A stretch of DNA of 42,502 nucleotides. It comes from Asaia bogorensis (GTDB lineage Bacteria; Pseudomonadota; Alphaproteobacteria; Reyranellales; Reyranellaceae). Shown one piece after another: positions 1-9,660 of the stretch. The notes beneath the pieces are model-generated. The model saw only the letters and a list, made by a program, of their open reading frames with translations, was not told the origin of the DNA and searched no databases. The stretch lies in the NCBI GenBank assembly GCA_945889625.1, contig CAMDCE010000043.1, positions 1 through 42,502 on the forward strand. Reading direction: 5' to 3'. The translations under genes were made by a program, and so were the position numbers. How positions within the stretch are numbered: position 1 is the first letter of the stretch; every line of letters starts with the position of its first letter.

Positions 1-1380
<1,380 letters not shown>

Positions 1381-1429
1381 GGACTTAAGGAGCGGGGCGC
1401 CGGCAAACGGCGCCTTCGCCTTGAAGGGC

Positions 1430-2362
1430 ATGAGCGACACAGCACACGGCATTTCGATCACGGGCGAGGCGGCAGTGCCGACGCGCGTGCGCGACTATGT
1501 GGATCTGCTGAAGCCCAGGGTCATGTCGCTGGTCGTTTTCACCGGCCTGGTGGGCGTGCTGATCGCCCCGGTCCATATCCACCCATTTGAAGCCGCCCTC
1601 GCCGTGCTGGCCATTGCGCTCGGCTCGGGCGCGGCCGGCGCCATCAACATGTGGTACGAGCGCGATCTCGACGCGCTGATGTCGCGCACCCGCAATCGGC
1701 CGCTGCCGGCCGGTCGCGTGGCGCCCGACGACGCGCTGGGTCTTGGTGTGCTGCTCTCGATCTTCTCGGTGCTGCTGATGGCGCTGGCAACGAACTTCGT
1801 CGCCGCGGCGCTGCTGGCAACGGCGATCCTGTTCTACGTCTTCGTCTATACCGTCTGGCTGAAGCGCCGCACGCCGCAGAACATCGTGATCGGCGGCGCC
1901 GCCGGCGCCTTCCCGCCGATGATCGGCTGGGCCGCCGCGACCGGCGACGTGTCGGCCGTCGGCATCGCGCTGTTCGGCTTGATCTTCCTGTGGACGCCGC
2001 CGCACTTCTGGGCGCTCGCACTCTATCGCAGCGACGACTATCGCCGGGCCGGCGTGCCGATGCTGCCGGTGGTGGCGGGCCCGCGCGAGACCAAGCGCCA
2101 GATGCTGATCTACACCCTGCTGCTCCTGCCCGCCGCGCTAGCACCGGCCCTGCTGGGCGCGGTCGGCTGGCTCTACGGCGCGGTCGCGCTGACGCTCAGC
2201 CTCGCCTTTATCGCCCATGCGCTTGTCGTATGGCGGACCGCCGACGACGACAGCGCCCATCCCGCCGCCCGCCGGATGTTCAAGTTCTCCCTGTTTTACC
2301 TCGCTGTCCTGTTCGCGGCCCTGCCGCTGGATCGGATCGTGGCCCGGTTTCTGGTCGGATGA
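1430..2362 (+). CDS. ctaB: Heme O synthase (protoheme IX farnesyltransferase)
   Basis: This UbiA-family membrane prenyltransferase adds a farnesyl group to heme b to make heme O, the precursor of heme a for the oxidase encoded around it. The 310-residue protein has the prenyl-diphosphate/Mg site NMWYERDLD (N73, E77, D79, D81) followed by RTRNRPLP, and the second family signature WLKRRTPQN with NIVIGG. About eight or nine hydrophobic helices follow. The ATG at 1430 is chosen because the protein then begins at normal length; an in-frame TTG three codons upstream (1421) is possible, since the purine-rich AAGGG lies very close to the ATG. The stop overlaps the next start as ATGA. Position between subunit I and the Cox11 gene fits its role. 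Confidence 0.97.
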   Translation: MSDTAHGISITGEAAVPTRVRDYVDLLKPRVMSLVVFTGLVGVLIAPVHIHPFEAALAVLAIALGSGAAGAINMWYERDLDALMSRTRNRPLPAGRVAPDDALGLGVLLSIFSVLLMALATNFVAAALLATAILFYVFVYTVWLKRRTPQNIVIGGAAGAFPPMIGWAAATGDVSAVGIALFGLIFLWTPPHFWALALYRSDDYRRAGVPMLPVVAGPRETKRQMLIYTLLLLPAALAPALLGAVGWLYGAVALTLSLAFIAHALVVWRTADDDSAHPAARRMFKFSLFYLAVLFAALPLDRIVARFLVG

Positions 2363-2511
2363 GCACGGTCATGAACGAAGGCCGCCGTCCGGGCGATACC
2401 GACATGCACCGCCGCCAGCGGGCAAAGAACCTGTTCATGTTCGGCTGTCTGATGGCTCTCTGCGTGATCTTCTTCGCCCTCACCATTGTCCGTATGGGCG
2501 GCAAGGGATGA
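2359..2511 (+). CDS. Small single-helix membrane protein of the cox operon (CoxF-like)
   Basis: A 50-residue protein, easily missed because it is so short. It has a basic, polar N-terminus (HRRQRAKN at residues 17-24) and one hydrophobic helix (about residues 25-44), ending RMGGKG. Its ATG overlaps the ctaB stop (ATGA) and its TGA overlaps the ctaG start (ATGA), so it is almost certainly translated as part of the operon. Alphaproteobacterial cox operons often carry such a short protein between ctaB and ctaG, sometimes called CoxF. Its biochemical role is not established; a part in assembly or stability of the oxidase is an inference from position only. Confidence 0.85.
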   Translation: MSTVMNEGRRPGDTDMHRRQRAKNLFMFGCLMALCVIFFALTIVRMGGKG

Positions 2512-3098
2512 GCGCGCTCGCCAGCGACAACGCGCGCGTCGCGCGCCGGCTGGTCGCCGTCGTCGTCGGCATGGTGGCGCTCACCTATGCCGCGGTGCCG
2601 CTGTATGAAGCGTTCTGCAAGGTCACGGGTTTCGGCGGTACGCCGATCGCCGCCCAACAAGGTGAACGCCCGGTCCTCGCGCGCACCGTCAACGTGCGCT
2701 TCGACTCCAACGTCGATCCCAACATGCCGTGGCGCTTCGAGCCGCTCGAGCGCCAGGTCACGGTGCGCCTGGGCGAAGAGTATCTGACGCATTTCCGCGC
2801 GACCAACAAATCGCAGCGGCCGATCGTCGGCACCGCGACCTACAACGTCACGCCCGAATCCTCGGGGCCGTGGTTCAACAAGCTGCAATGCTTCTGCTTC
2901 AACGAACAGTTGCTGATGCCTGGGCAGTCGGTCGACATGCCTGTGGTATTCTTCGTCGATCCCGAGATGGACAAGGATAGGCGCTACGACAATATCCGCA
3001 CCATCACGCTATCGTACACGTTCTACGAGGCCAAGACGGAGCGGGCCAAGACACTGCTCGGCGGCATTGCCGCCAATGATTCCGGAAAGGGTGGATGA
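2508..3098 (+). CDS. ctaG: Cytochrome c oxidase assembly protein CtaG/Cox11
   Basis: Cox11-type copper chaperone that delivers Cu(I) to the CuB site of subunit I on the periplasmic side. The 196-residue protein has one N-terminal membrane helix (about residues 13-33), the conserved C37 just after it, and a periplasmic beta-sandwich domain carrying the copper motif CFC (C128 and C130) in LQCFCFNEQ. These are the features expected of the family, and the length is normal. The start codon overlaps the stop of the small upstream gene and its stop overlaps the ctaE start, both as ATGA, so expression is coupled to the oxidase subunits. Confidence 0.97.
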   Translation: MSALASDNARVARRLVAVVVGMVALTYAAVPLYEAFCKVTGFGGTPIAAQQGERPVLARTVNVRFDSNVDPNMPWRFEPLERQVTVRLGEEYLTHFRATNKSQRPIVGTATYNVTPESSGPWFNKLQCFCFNEQLLMPGQSVDMPVVFFVDPEMDKDRRYDNIRTITLSYTFYEAKTERAKTLLGGIAANDSGKGG

Positions 3099-3973
3099 AG
3101 ATGTCCGACGGCGCGCCAAAGCATCCCTATCATCTCGTCGATCCCAGCCCGTGGCCGGCGCTGGGCGCGATCGGCGCGTTCCTGCTGGCACTGGGCGCCG
3201 CGCTCGGGATGCATCCCGACATGCTCGGCAACACCATCGGAGGCTTCGCCAAGTCGGTGAAGTGGTGGATCGTGGCGCCGGGCTTCGCCATCGTGTTCGC
3301 CGTCATGTACTGGTGGTGGCGCGACGTCATCGTCGAGTCGCGCAAGTACCACACCGCGGTGGTCCAGCTCGGCCTGCGCTACGGCATGATCCTGTTCATC
3401 GCCTCGGAAGTACTGTTCTTCGCAGCCTTCTTCTGGGCCTTCTTCGACGCCGCGCTCTATCCCAACTCGCCGGAGATGCCGGTTCGTACCGAGGCCGACG
3501 GCGGCATCTGGCCGCCCAAGGGCGTCAAGATCATTGCGCCGTTCGACCTGCCGTTCATGAACACGCTGATCCTGCTGCTCTCGGGCACCACGGTGACGTG
3601 GGCGCATCATGCCATCATCGAGGGCAACAAGCGCGACGCGGTGCGCGGGCTGCTGCTGACGGTGCTGCTCGGCGTCGCCTTCACCTCGATCCAGGTCTAC
3701 GAGTATATCCACGCGCCGTTCGGGTTCAGCGACAACATCTACTCGTCGACCTTCTTCATGGCGACCGGGTTCCACGGCTTCCACGTGTTCGTCGGCACGA
3801 CGTTCCTGCTGGTCTGCCTGTTCCGCGCCCAGGCGGGGCAGTTCAAGCCCAACCAGCATTTCGGCTTCGAGGCCGCCGCCTGGTACTGGCACTTCGTCGA
3901 CGTGGTGTGGTTGTTCCTGTTCTTCTGCATCTACTGGTGGGGCTCCGGCAAGGCACCGATCGCCCTGCACTGA
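3095..3973 (+). CDS. ctaE: Cytochrome c oxidase subunit III
   Basis: Seven-helix core subunit of the aa3 oxidase, thought to stabilise subunit I and support proton uptake. The 292-residue protein starts MKMSDG; the first ATG (3095) overlaps the ctaG stop, and a second in-frame ATG at 3101 is an alternative. The N-terminus KHPYHLVDPSPWP is the typical subunit III opening, and FFAAFFWAFF in the third helix and FHGFHVFVG near the fifth are family motifs. The C-terminus ends in a last helix rich in Trp and Phe. Its stop is followed 23 bases later by a hairpin terminator that separates it from DUF983 and surf1. Confidence 0.97.
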   Translation: MKMSDGAPKHPYHLVDPSPWPALGAIGAFLLALGAALGMHPDMLGNTIGGFAKSVKWWIVAPGFAIVFAVMYWWWRDVIVESRKYHTAVVQLGLRYGMILFIASEVLFFAAFFWAFFDAALYPNSPEMPVRTEADGGIWPPKGVKIIAPFDLPFMNTLILLLSGTTVTWAHHAIIEGNKRDAVRGLLLTVLLGVAFTSIQVYEYIHAPFGFSDNIYSSTFFMATGFHGFHVFVGTTFLLVCLFRAQAGQFKPNQHFGFEAAAWYWHFVDVVWLFLFFCIYWWGSGKAPIALH

Positions 3974-3996
3974 AGCCGCCAACCATCTATGATCGG

Positions 3997-4029
3997 AACC
4001 GCCGGGTGCTCCCCGGCGGTTCGTCTTTT
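3997..4029 (+). terminator. Intrinsic terminator (possible attenuator) after ctaE
   Basis: A perfect 10-base stem, AACCGCCGGG and CCCGGCGGTT, with loop TGCTC, followed by CGTCTTTT. This looks like a rho-independent terminator for the oxidase subunit genes. It ends directly at the GGAGG ribosome site (4030-4034) of the next gene, so the DUF983 and surf1 genes must be served by read-through or by another promoter. The short T run suggests partial termination. Confidence 0.72.
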
Positions 4030-4038
4030 GGAGGAAGT

Positions 4039-4401
4039 TTGTCGGAGTGGCCGCGCCAATCGCCCGTCGACGTCGCGCTTCGGGCGGCCTGCCCGCGCTG
4101 CGGCCGGGGCAAGCTGTTCAGCGGTCTGCTGGGCGTGGTTGATCGCTGCGCCGTCTGCGATCTCGACCTGCGCGGCAACGACGCCGGTGACGGGCCGGCG
4201 GTGTTCGTGATCCTCGCGCTGGGCGCCATCGTCATGATGCTTGTGTTCTGGGTCGAGTTTCGCTTCGAGCCGCCGTGGTGGCTGCATGTGCTGATCTGGG
4301 TGCCGCTGACTTTCGCCGGCGCGGTATGGATGTTGCGCCTTCTCAAGGCCTTGTTGATCGCCCAGCAATACATCCACCGCTCGACCGGACTTGAAGAGTA
4401 A
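4039..4401 (+). CDS. DUF983 family membrane protein with zinc-ribbon-like N-terminus (TTG start)
   Basis: A 120-residue protein of the DUF983 family, which commonly sits in alphaproteobacterial oxidase operons; its function is unknown. Residues 18-40 hold two CxxC pairs (CPRC at 18-21 and CAVC at 37-40), likely a small metal-binding ribbon. Two hydrophobic helices follow (about 53-73 and 80-102). There is no suitable ATG or GTG in frame; the TTG at 4039 is chosen because GGAGG lies four bases upstream and the protein then begins where family members do. The GGAGG is immediately downstream of a terminator hairpin. The stop lies just before surf1, 10 bases away. Confidence 0.88.
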   Translation: MSEWPRQSPVDVALRAACPRCGRGKLFSGLLGVVDRCAVCDLDLRGNDAGDGPAVFVILALGAIVMMLVFWVEFRFEPPWWLHVLIWVPLTFAGAVWMLRLLKALLIAQQYIHRSTGLEE

Positions 4402-4411
4402 AGGAAGACCG

Positions 4412-5158
4412 ATGTTCAGGCTGAGGCCCGCGCTGTGGCCCACGCTCATTTCGCTGCCCATCCTGGTGCTGTCGCTGGCTCTCGGCATCTGGCAGATGGA
4501 GCGCCGCGCGTGGAAGACCGACCTGCTCGACCGCATCGCGGCCAACCGGTCGGTCGCGCCAATGACGCTCGAAGAGTTGCTGCGCGGCGATCCGCTGCGC
4601 CGCGAATACGGCCGCGTGAAGCTCGCCGGGACGCTTCTGCACGACAAGGAGTTCCATCTCGCCGCCCGCAGCCTCAAGAACAAGGTCGGCCAGCACGTCG
4701 TCACGCCCTTCAGGACCGATGACGGCAAGGTCGTGCTGCTCGACCGCGGCTTTGTCCCCTCCGAGAAGAAGGATCCGGCCCGTCGTGCCGCGGGCCAGAT
4801 CCCCGGCAAGGTCGAACTCGTGGGCATCGTGCGCCGCTCGCAGGTCCAGCGGCAGTTCGCGCCGGACAACGCGCCGGACCGCAACGTCTGGTTCCATGTC
4901 GACGTGCCGCTGATGCGCAAGATGGCCGGCGCGCCGCCCGACCCGGTTCTCGATGCCTTCTTCCTCGACGCCGACGCCGCGCCTAATCCGGGCGGCTTGC
5001 CGGTCGGCGGCCAGACGCGGCTCGATATCCCCAACGACCACCTGCAATACGCCATCACCTGGTTCCTGATCGCGCTCGCGCTGATCGGCGTCTATCTCGC
5101 CTACCATTGGGAGAACGGCCGGCTCACCGTCGCGGGCCGGACCAAGGTAAAATCGTGA
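4412..5158 (+). CDS. SURF1 family oxidase assembly factor
   Basis: SURF1 (Shy1) proteins help insert or hold heme a during assembly of subunit I. The 248-residue protein has the family plan: an N-terminal membrane helix (about residues 9-26) running into GIWQMERRAWK, a periplasmic domain of about 180 residues, and a C-terminal helix (after HLQYAITWF). The ATG at 4412 is preceded by AAGGAAG (4401-4407), which supports it over the in-frame TTG at 4391. The stop overlaps the GTG start of the M32 peptidase, so that gene may be co-translated although its function is unrelated. Gene order with DUF983 and the oxidase subunits supports the call. Confidence 0.95.
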   Translation: MFRLRPALWPTLISLPILVLSLALGIWQMERRAWKTDLLDRIAANRSVAPMTLEELLRGDPLRREYGRVKLAGTLLHDKEFHLAARSLKNKVGQHVVTPFRTDDGKVVLLDRGFVPSEKKDPARRAAGQIPGKVELVGIVRRSQVQRQFAPDNAPDRNVWFHVDVPLMRKMAGAPPDPVLDAFFLDADAAPNPGGLPVGGQTRLDIPNDHLQYAITWFLIALALIGVYLAYHWENGRLTVAGRTKVKS

Positions 5159-6657
5159 TCGCCAACGATCCTTACGCCGAACTCGAACGCCGCTTCGGGC
5201 GGATGAGCGCAGTCAACCGCGCCGGCGCCATCCTGAATTGGGACCGCTCGACCATGATGCCGGACGGCGCCAGCGAGGACCGCGCCGACCAGCTGGCGAC
5301 GCTGGGTGTCATTGCGCACGAGATCATGGTCGCGCCCGACATGGCCGAGCTTCTTCAGCGGGCCGAGGAGGGGCGGGCCGCGCTCGATGCCTGGCGCGCC
5401 GCCAACCTCAGCGAGATGCGCCATGCCTGGGCCCATCAGAGCGCGCTGCCCGGCGATCTCGTCGAGGCGCGCACGCGCGCTTCCTCGGCCTGCGAGATGG
5501 CCTGGCGCGAGGCCAAGAAGAACGCCGACTTCAAGTCGCTGCTGCCGACCTTGGGCGAAGTGCTTACCGTGACCCGCCGTACGGCCGAGGCGAAGGCCGC
5601 CGCGCTCGGCGTCTCCCTCTATGACGCATTGCTCGACGAATACGAGCCGGGCGGCCGTTCGGTGCGCATCGACGCCCTGTTCGCCGAGCTGCGCGCCTTC
5701 CTGCCCGACCTGCTGGGACGCGTGCTGGAGCGCCAGCGCAAGGAACCGGCGCCGCTGCCGCTCGAGGGACCGTTTCCGACCGATGCTCAGCGGCGACTGG
5801 GCGAAGAGCTGATCCGCATCATCGGCTTCGACTTCACCCATGGCCGGCTCGACGTCTCGGCCCATCCTTTCACCGGCGGCACGGCCGACGATGTGCGCAT
5901 CACCACGCGCTACGACGAAAAGGATTTCGCCCGCGCCCTGATGGGCGTGCTGCACGAGACCGGCCATGCGCTCTACGAGGCCGGCCTGCCGCGCGACTGG
6001 CGGCGCCAGCCGGTCGGCAATGCGCGCGGCATGGTGCTGCACGAAAGCCAGTCGCTGTTGATGGAGATGCAGGCCTGCCGCGGCCGCTCCTTCATCGACT
6101 TCGCCGCACCGCGGATGCGTGCGGCCTTCGGCAAGTCAGGGCCGGCCTGGGACGGGGCCAACATCCACCGCATCTACACCCGCGTGGCGCCGGGCTTCAT
6201 CCGCGTCGATGCCGACGAGGTGACCTATCCGCTGCATATAGTGCTGCGCTATCGGCTCGAGCGGGCAATGCTGGCGGGCGACCTGGCGCTGGCCGACCTG
6301 CCCGGGGCCTGGAACGACGGCATGCGCGAGCTGCTCGGCATCGTGCCGCCCGACGACGCGCTGGGCTGCCTGCAGGACATCCACTGGCCCGACGGCTCGA
6401 TCGGCTATTTCCCGACTTATACGCTGGGCGCCCTGGCGGCGGCCCAGCTCTTCGCCGCGGTGCGCAAGGCCGTTCCTGGCCTGCTCGACGCCATCGGCAA
6501 GGGCGATTTTGCGCCTCTGCTGGGTTGGCTGCGGGCCAATGTGCACGGCAAGGGCTCGATCGCCGGCACCGACGAGATCCTGGCCCAGGCCACCGGTTCG
6601 CCCCTGGGCGTTTCGACCTTCAAGGCGCATCTGGAAACCCGCTACCTGTCGGCGTAA
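5155..6657 (+). CDS. M32 family metallocarboxypeptidase (Taq/Pfu type)
   Basis: Zinc (or cobalt) carboxypeptidase that removes C-terminal residues from peptides in the cytoplasm. At 500 residues it has the normal family length. The metal site is H267-E268-T-G-H271 (HETGH), and the third ligand is the glutamate of HESQS (E297), the equivalent of HEPQS in the family. LNWDRSTMMP near the N-terminus is another typical segment. The GTG at 5155 overlaps the surf1 stop and follows AAGG; a later ATG in frame would cut into the conserved N-terminal helix. Placement between surf1 and thrC is not a functional link I can explain, so it looks like an addition to this gene neighbourhood. Confidence 0.95.
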   Translation: MIANDPYAELERRFGRMSAVNRAGAILNWDRSTMMPDGASEDRADQLATLGVIAHEIMVAPDMAELLQRAEEGRAALDAWRAANLSEMRHAWAHQSALPGDLVEARTRASSACEMAWREAKKNADFKSLLPTLGEVLTVTRRTAEAKAAALGVSLYDALLDEYEPGGRSVRIDALFAELRAFLPDLLGRVLERQRKEPAPLPLEGPFPTDAQRRLGEELIRIIGFDFTHGRLDVSAHPFTGGTADDVRITTRYDEKDFARALMGVLHETGHALYEAGLPRDWRRQPVGNARGMVLHESQSLLMEMQACRGRSFIDFAAPRMRAAFGKSGPAWDGANIHRIYTRVAPGFIRVDADEVTYPLHIVLRYRLERAMLAGDLALADLPGAWNDGMRELLGIVPPDDALGCLQDIHWPDGSIGYFPTYTLGALAAAQLFAAVRKAVPGLLDAIGKGDFAPLLGWLRANVHGKGSIAGTDEILAQATGSPLGVSTFKAHLETRYLSA

Positions 6658-6665
6658 GAGGAACC

Positions 6666-6917
6666 ATGCTCGACCTGCGCCCCAACTGCGAATGCTGCGA
6701 CAAGGACTTGCCGAACGGCGCGTCCGATGCGCTGATCTGCACCTACGAATGCACCTTCTGCGCCGACTGCGCGCGTACCCGCCTGGGCGGTCTTTGCCCC
6801 AACTGCGGCGGCGACCTGGTGAAGCGTCCGACCCGTCCGGAGCGGATGCTGGCCAAGCACCCGGCCTCGACCAAACGCGTCCGCAAGGATCACGCGCCCT
6901 GCCGCCAAGTGGCATAG
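6666..6917 (+). CDS. DUF1272 small cysteine-rich protein
   Basis: An 83-residue protein of the DUF1272 family, of unknown function. Cysteines at 8, 10, 11, 25, 29, 32, 35, 44 and 47 come in C-x-C and C-x2-C pairs, as in a small RING-like or treble-clef zinc-binding fold; the C-terminal tail is basic (RPTRPERM). No membrane segment is visible. It begins 8 bases after the M32 peptidase stop, with GAGGAA ahead of the ATG, and ends 12 bases before thrC, so all three are probably on one transcript. The fold assignment is inferred from the Cys pattern. Confidence 0.88.
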   Translation: MLDLRPNCECCDKDLPNGASDALICTYECTFCADCARTRLGGLCPNCGGDLVKRPTRPERMLAKHPASTKRVRKDHAPCRQVA

Positions 6918-6929
6918 CCGGAGCCTCCG

Positions 6930-8360
6930 TTGCGTTACATCAGCACCCGCCATGGCTCGCAGGGCAGCGCCCCGCCGCTCGGCTTCGAAGACGTCATGCT
7001 GGCAGGCCTTGCCCGCGACGGCGGCCTCTATTTGCCGGCTGAGTGGCCGCAGTTCTCCAAGGTCGAGATCGCCGCTCTCAAGGGTCTGCCCTATGTCGAG
7101 GTCGCCTATCGCGTGATGCGGCCGTTCGTCGGCGACGCCTTCGACGAACCGACCTTCCGCCGCCTGATCGGCGAAGCCTACGCCTCGTTCGAGACACCGG
7201 AGGTGGCGCCGCTCAAGGCGTTGGGTAACAGCGGCATGCACCTGCTCGAGCTGTTCCACGGTCCGACGCTCGCCTTCAAGGACGTGGCGCTGCAGCTCCT
7301 CGGCCGCATGCTCGACCACACGCTGGGCCAAAAGCGCCAGCACGCCACCATCGTCGGCGCGACGTCGGGCGACACTGGGTCGGCCGCCATCGAGGCGGTG
7401 CGCGACCGCAAGACCATCGACATCTTCATGCTCTATCCCCACGGCCGGGTGAGCGAGGTCCAGCGCCGGCAGATGACGACGGTGCTGGCGCCCAACGTGC
7501 ACAACATCGCCATCCAGGGCACATTCGACGACTGCCAGGACCTCGCCAAGGCGTGCTTCAACGATCTCGCCTTCCGCGACCGCCACGCGCTGACGGCGGT
7601 GAACTCGATCAATTTCGCGCGCGTGATGGCGCAGATCGTCTATTATTTCTGGGCGGCGCTGAAGCTCGGCGCGCCGGACCGGCCGGTCGCCTTTACGGTG
7701 CCGACGGGCAACTTCGGCAACGTCTATGCCGGTTACGCGGCCAAGCAGATGGGCCTGCCAATCTCGCATTTCGTCGTGGCGGCCAACAGCAATGACATCC
7801 TGGCGCGTTTCTTCGACTCGGGCGCCATGACCATGACCGGCGTCGTGCCGACATACAGCCCCAGCATGGATATCCAGGTCTCGAGCAACTTCGAGCGCCT
7901 GCTGTTCGATCTCTACGGTCGTGACGGCAAGGCGCTCGCCGACGCCATGGCGACCTTCCGCAAGAGCGGCACGCTCAAGGTCGGCGCCAACTCGCTCGGT
8001 GGCGTTCGCGAGCTGTTCGATGCCGGCCGGGTCGACGAACCGGGTACGCTGGCGGCCATCGCCGACTGCGCGAAGCGCTTCGGCGAAACGATCGATCCGC
8101 ATACCGCAGTGGGTTACGCCGTTGCCCAGCAGCACCGGCGCGACGCCAAGGTACCGATGGTCGTGCTGGGGACAGCTCATCCCGCCAAGTTCCCCGACGC
8201 CGTGCAGAAGGCGACGGGCAAGCGTCCGGCTTTGCCGGCGCGGCTCGGCGATCTGATGGACAGGGTCGAGCGGGTCGATGGCCTGCCCAATGACATCGCG
8301 GCGCTGAAGTCCCTGATCGAGGACCGCATGCCGCGCCCGCGGATAAGGGCCAGAGCATGA
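6930..8360 (+). CDS. thrC: Threonine synthase (TTG start)
   Basis: PLP enzyme converting O-phosphohomoserine to threonine and phosphate in the cytoplasm. The 476 residues match the longer, class 2 form. The PLP lysine is K117 in AFKDVALQL; GATSGDTGSAA is the phosphate/substrate loop and PTGNFGN the PLP-phosphate loop. N-terminal STRHGSQGSAPPLGFEDVML is the typical opening (motif shown in part). The start is TTG with GGAG ahead of it (around 6920); no in-frame ATG would keep the conserved N-terminus. In many alphaproteobacteria thrC is followed directly by an M16 protease gene and a RimJ-type acetyltransferase gene; the first of these follows here after 10 bases. Confidence 0.97.
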   Translation: MRYISTRHGSQGSAPPLGFEDVMLAGLARDGGLYLPAEWPQFSKVEIAALKGLPYVEVAYRVMRPFVGDAFDEPTFRRLIGEAYASFETPEVAPLKALGNSGMHLLELFHGPTLAFKDVALQLLGRMLDHTLGQKRQHATIVGATSGDTGSAAIEAVRDRKTIDIFMLYPHGRVSEVQRRQMTTVLAPNVHNIAIQGTFDDCQDLAKACFNDLAFRDRHALTAVNSINFARVMAQIVYYFWAALKLGAPDRPVAFTVPTGNFGNVYAGYAAKQMGLPISHFVVAANSNDILARFFDSGAMTMTGVVPTYSPSMDIQVSSNFERLLFDLYGRDGKALADAMATFRKSGTLKVGANSLGGVRELFDAGRVDEPGTLAAIADCAKRFGETIDPHTAVGYAVAQQHRRDAKVPMVVLGTAHPAKFPDAVQKATGKRPALPARLGDLMDRVERVDGLPNDIAALKSLIEDRMPRPRIRARA

Positions 8361-8370
8361 GGATGCAGGC

Positions 8371-9639
8371 ATGAGCGGCGTCAGGGTTACCACGCTTGGC
8401 AACGGCCTGCGCGTAGCAGTCGACGAAATGCCCGAGGTCGAATCGGCGACGCTCGGCATCTGGGTTGCCTGCGGGACGCGGCACGAGAGCGCCGAGCTGA
8501 ACGGCATGGCGCACATGCTGGAGCACATGGCCTTCAAGGGCACCAAGACGCGCAGCGCCCGCGCCATCGCCGAGGAAATCGAGACCGTCGGCGGCAGCCT
8601 CAACGCCTATACTGGCCGCGAGATCACCGCCTATCACGCCACGGTGCTGAAGGAGGACGTGGCGCTTGGTGTCGAGATGGTCTCCGACATCCTGCGCAAC
8701 TCGGTGTTCGATCCCGACGAGCTGCAGCGCGAGCGCGGCGTCATCCTGCAGGAGATCGGCCAGGCGCTCGACACGCCCGACGACCTGATATTCGACCAGT
8801 TCCAGCTCACGGCGCTGCCCGGCCAGCCGCTCGGTCGGCCGGTGCTGGGCACGGCCGGATCGGTCGAGACGATCGGCCGCGACGACCTGTTCGCCTTCCT
8901 GGCCCGCCACTACACCGCCTCCAACATGGTGATGTCGGCGGCGGGCAGGGTCGAGCACGACCGCATCGTCGAGCTGGCGGAGAAGCATTTCGGTTCGGTG
9001 CCGCGCACGGCCGCCAATGCCATCGTGCCGGCGCCGCTGCGCTATGTCGGTGGCGACGGCCGCGAGGGCCGTGCGCTCGAGCAGGCCCATCTGGTGCTAG
9101 GCTGCGAGGGCATCGGCTATCGCGACCCCGACTACTACGCCATGGCGATCTACTCGACGCTGTTCGGCGGCGGCATGTCTTCGCGCCTGTTTCAGCGCAT
9201 CCGCGAGGAGCGTGGCCTGGTCTACGGCATCCATTGTTTCAACGCGGCCTACGCAGACGGCGGCCTGTTCGGCATCTATGCCGGCACCGGCGAGGACGAT
9301 CTCGGCGAGTTGGTGCCGGCGGTGTGCGAGGAATTCGTCGGCGTCGCCGATACGCTGGTCGAGACGGAGCTGGTGCGGGCACGCAACCAGATCAAGGCCG
9401 GCACGCTGATGGCGCTCGAGTCGAGCGGCGCGCGCTGCGAGCAGGCCGCGCGCCATCTGTTGATCCATGGCCGGCCGATTCCCTACGCCGAGATCGTGTC
9501 ACGCATCGAGGCGGTCGATCAGGCCGCCGTGCGCCGCGTCGCGCGCCGTCTGCTGCAGGGCAATTTGACGATCGCAGCCTTGGGGCCGATCGAGGCGCTG
9601 GAGCCGCTCGACAGGATCGCCGCGCGGCTGGCGGCCTAG
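8371..9639 (+). CDS. M16 family zinc peptidase (processing-peptidase-like)
   Basis: Single-domain-pair M16B protease related to the beta subunit of mitochondrial processing peptidase. The inverted zinc motif HMLEH (H48, E51, H52) is intact and the distal glutamate is E128 in VILQEIGQ, at the expected distance, so it should be catalytically active. The 422-residue length and the glycine-rich substrate loop GGGMSSRLFQ are typical. The natural substrate is not known for most bacterial members. It starts 10 bases after thrC with GAGGA upstream, and ends convergently with the beta-hydroxylase gene on the other strand, 21 bases away. Confidence 0.95.
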   Translation: MSGVRVTTLGNGLRVAVDEMPEVESATLGIWVACGTRHESAELNGMAHMLEHMAFKGTKTRSARAIAEEIETVGGSLNAYTGREITAYHATVLKEDVALGVEMVSDILRNSVFDPDELQRERGVILQEIGQALDTPDDLIFDQFQLTALPGQPLGRPVLGTAGSVETIGRDDLFAFLARHYTASNMVMSAAGRVEHDRIVELAEKHFGSVPRTAANAIVPAPLRYVGGDGREGRALEQAHLVLGCEGIGYRDPDYYAMAIYSTLFGGGMSSRLFQRIREERGLVYGIHCFNAAYADGGLFGIYAGTGEDDLGELVPAVCEEFVGVADTLVETELVRARNQIKAGTLMALESSGARCEQAARHLLIHGRPIPYAEIVSRIEAVDQAAVRRVARRLLQGNLTIAALGPIEALEPLDRIAARLAA

Positions 9640-9660
9640 TCTTCAGCGCGTCAGAACACG

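Noticed and set aside
1396..1414. Hairpin between ctaD and ctaB as a terminator
   Set aside because: The stem is good but no T run follows, and ctaB is expected to be co-transcribed.
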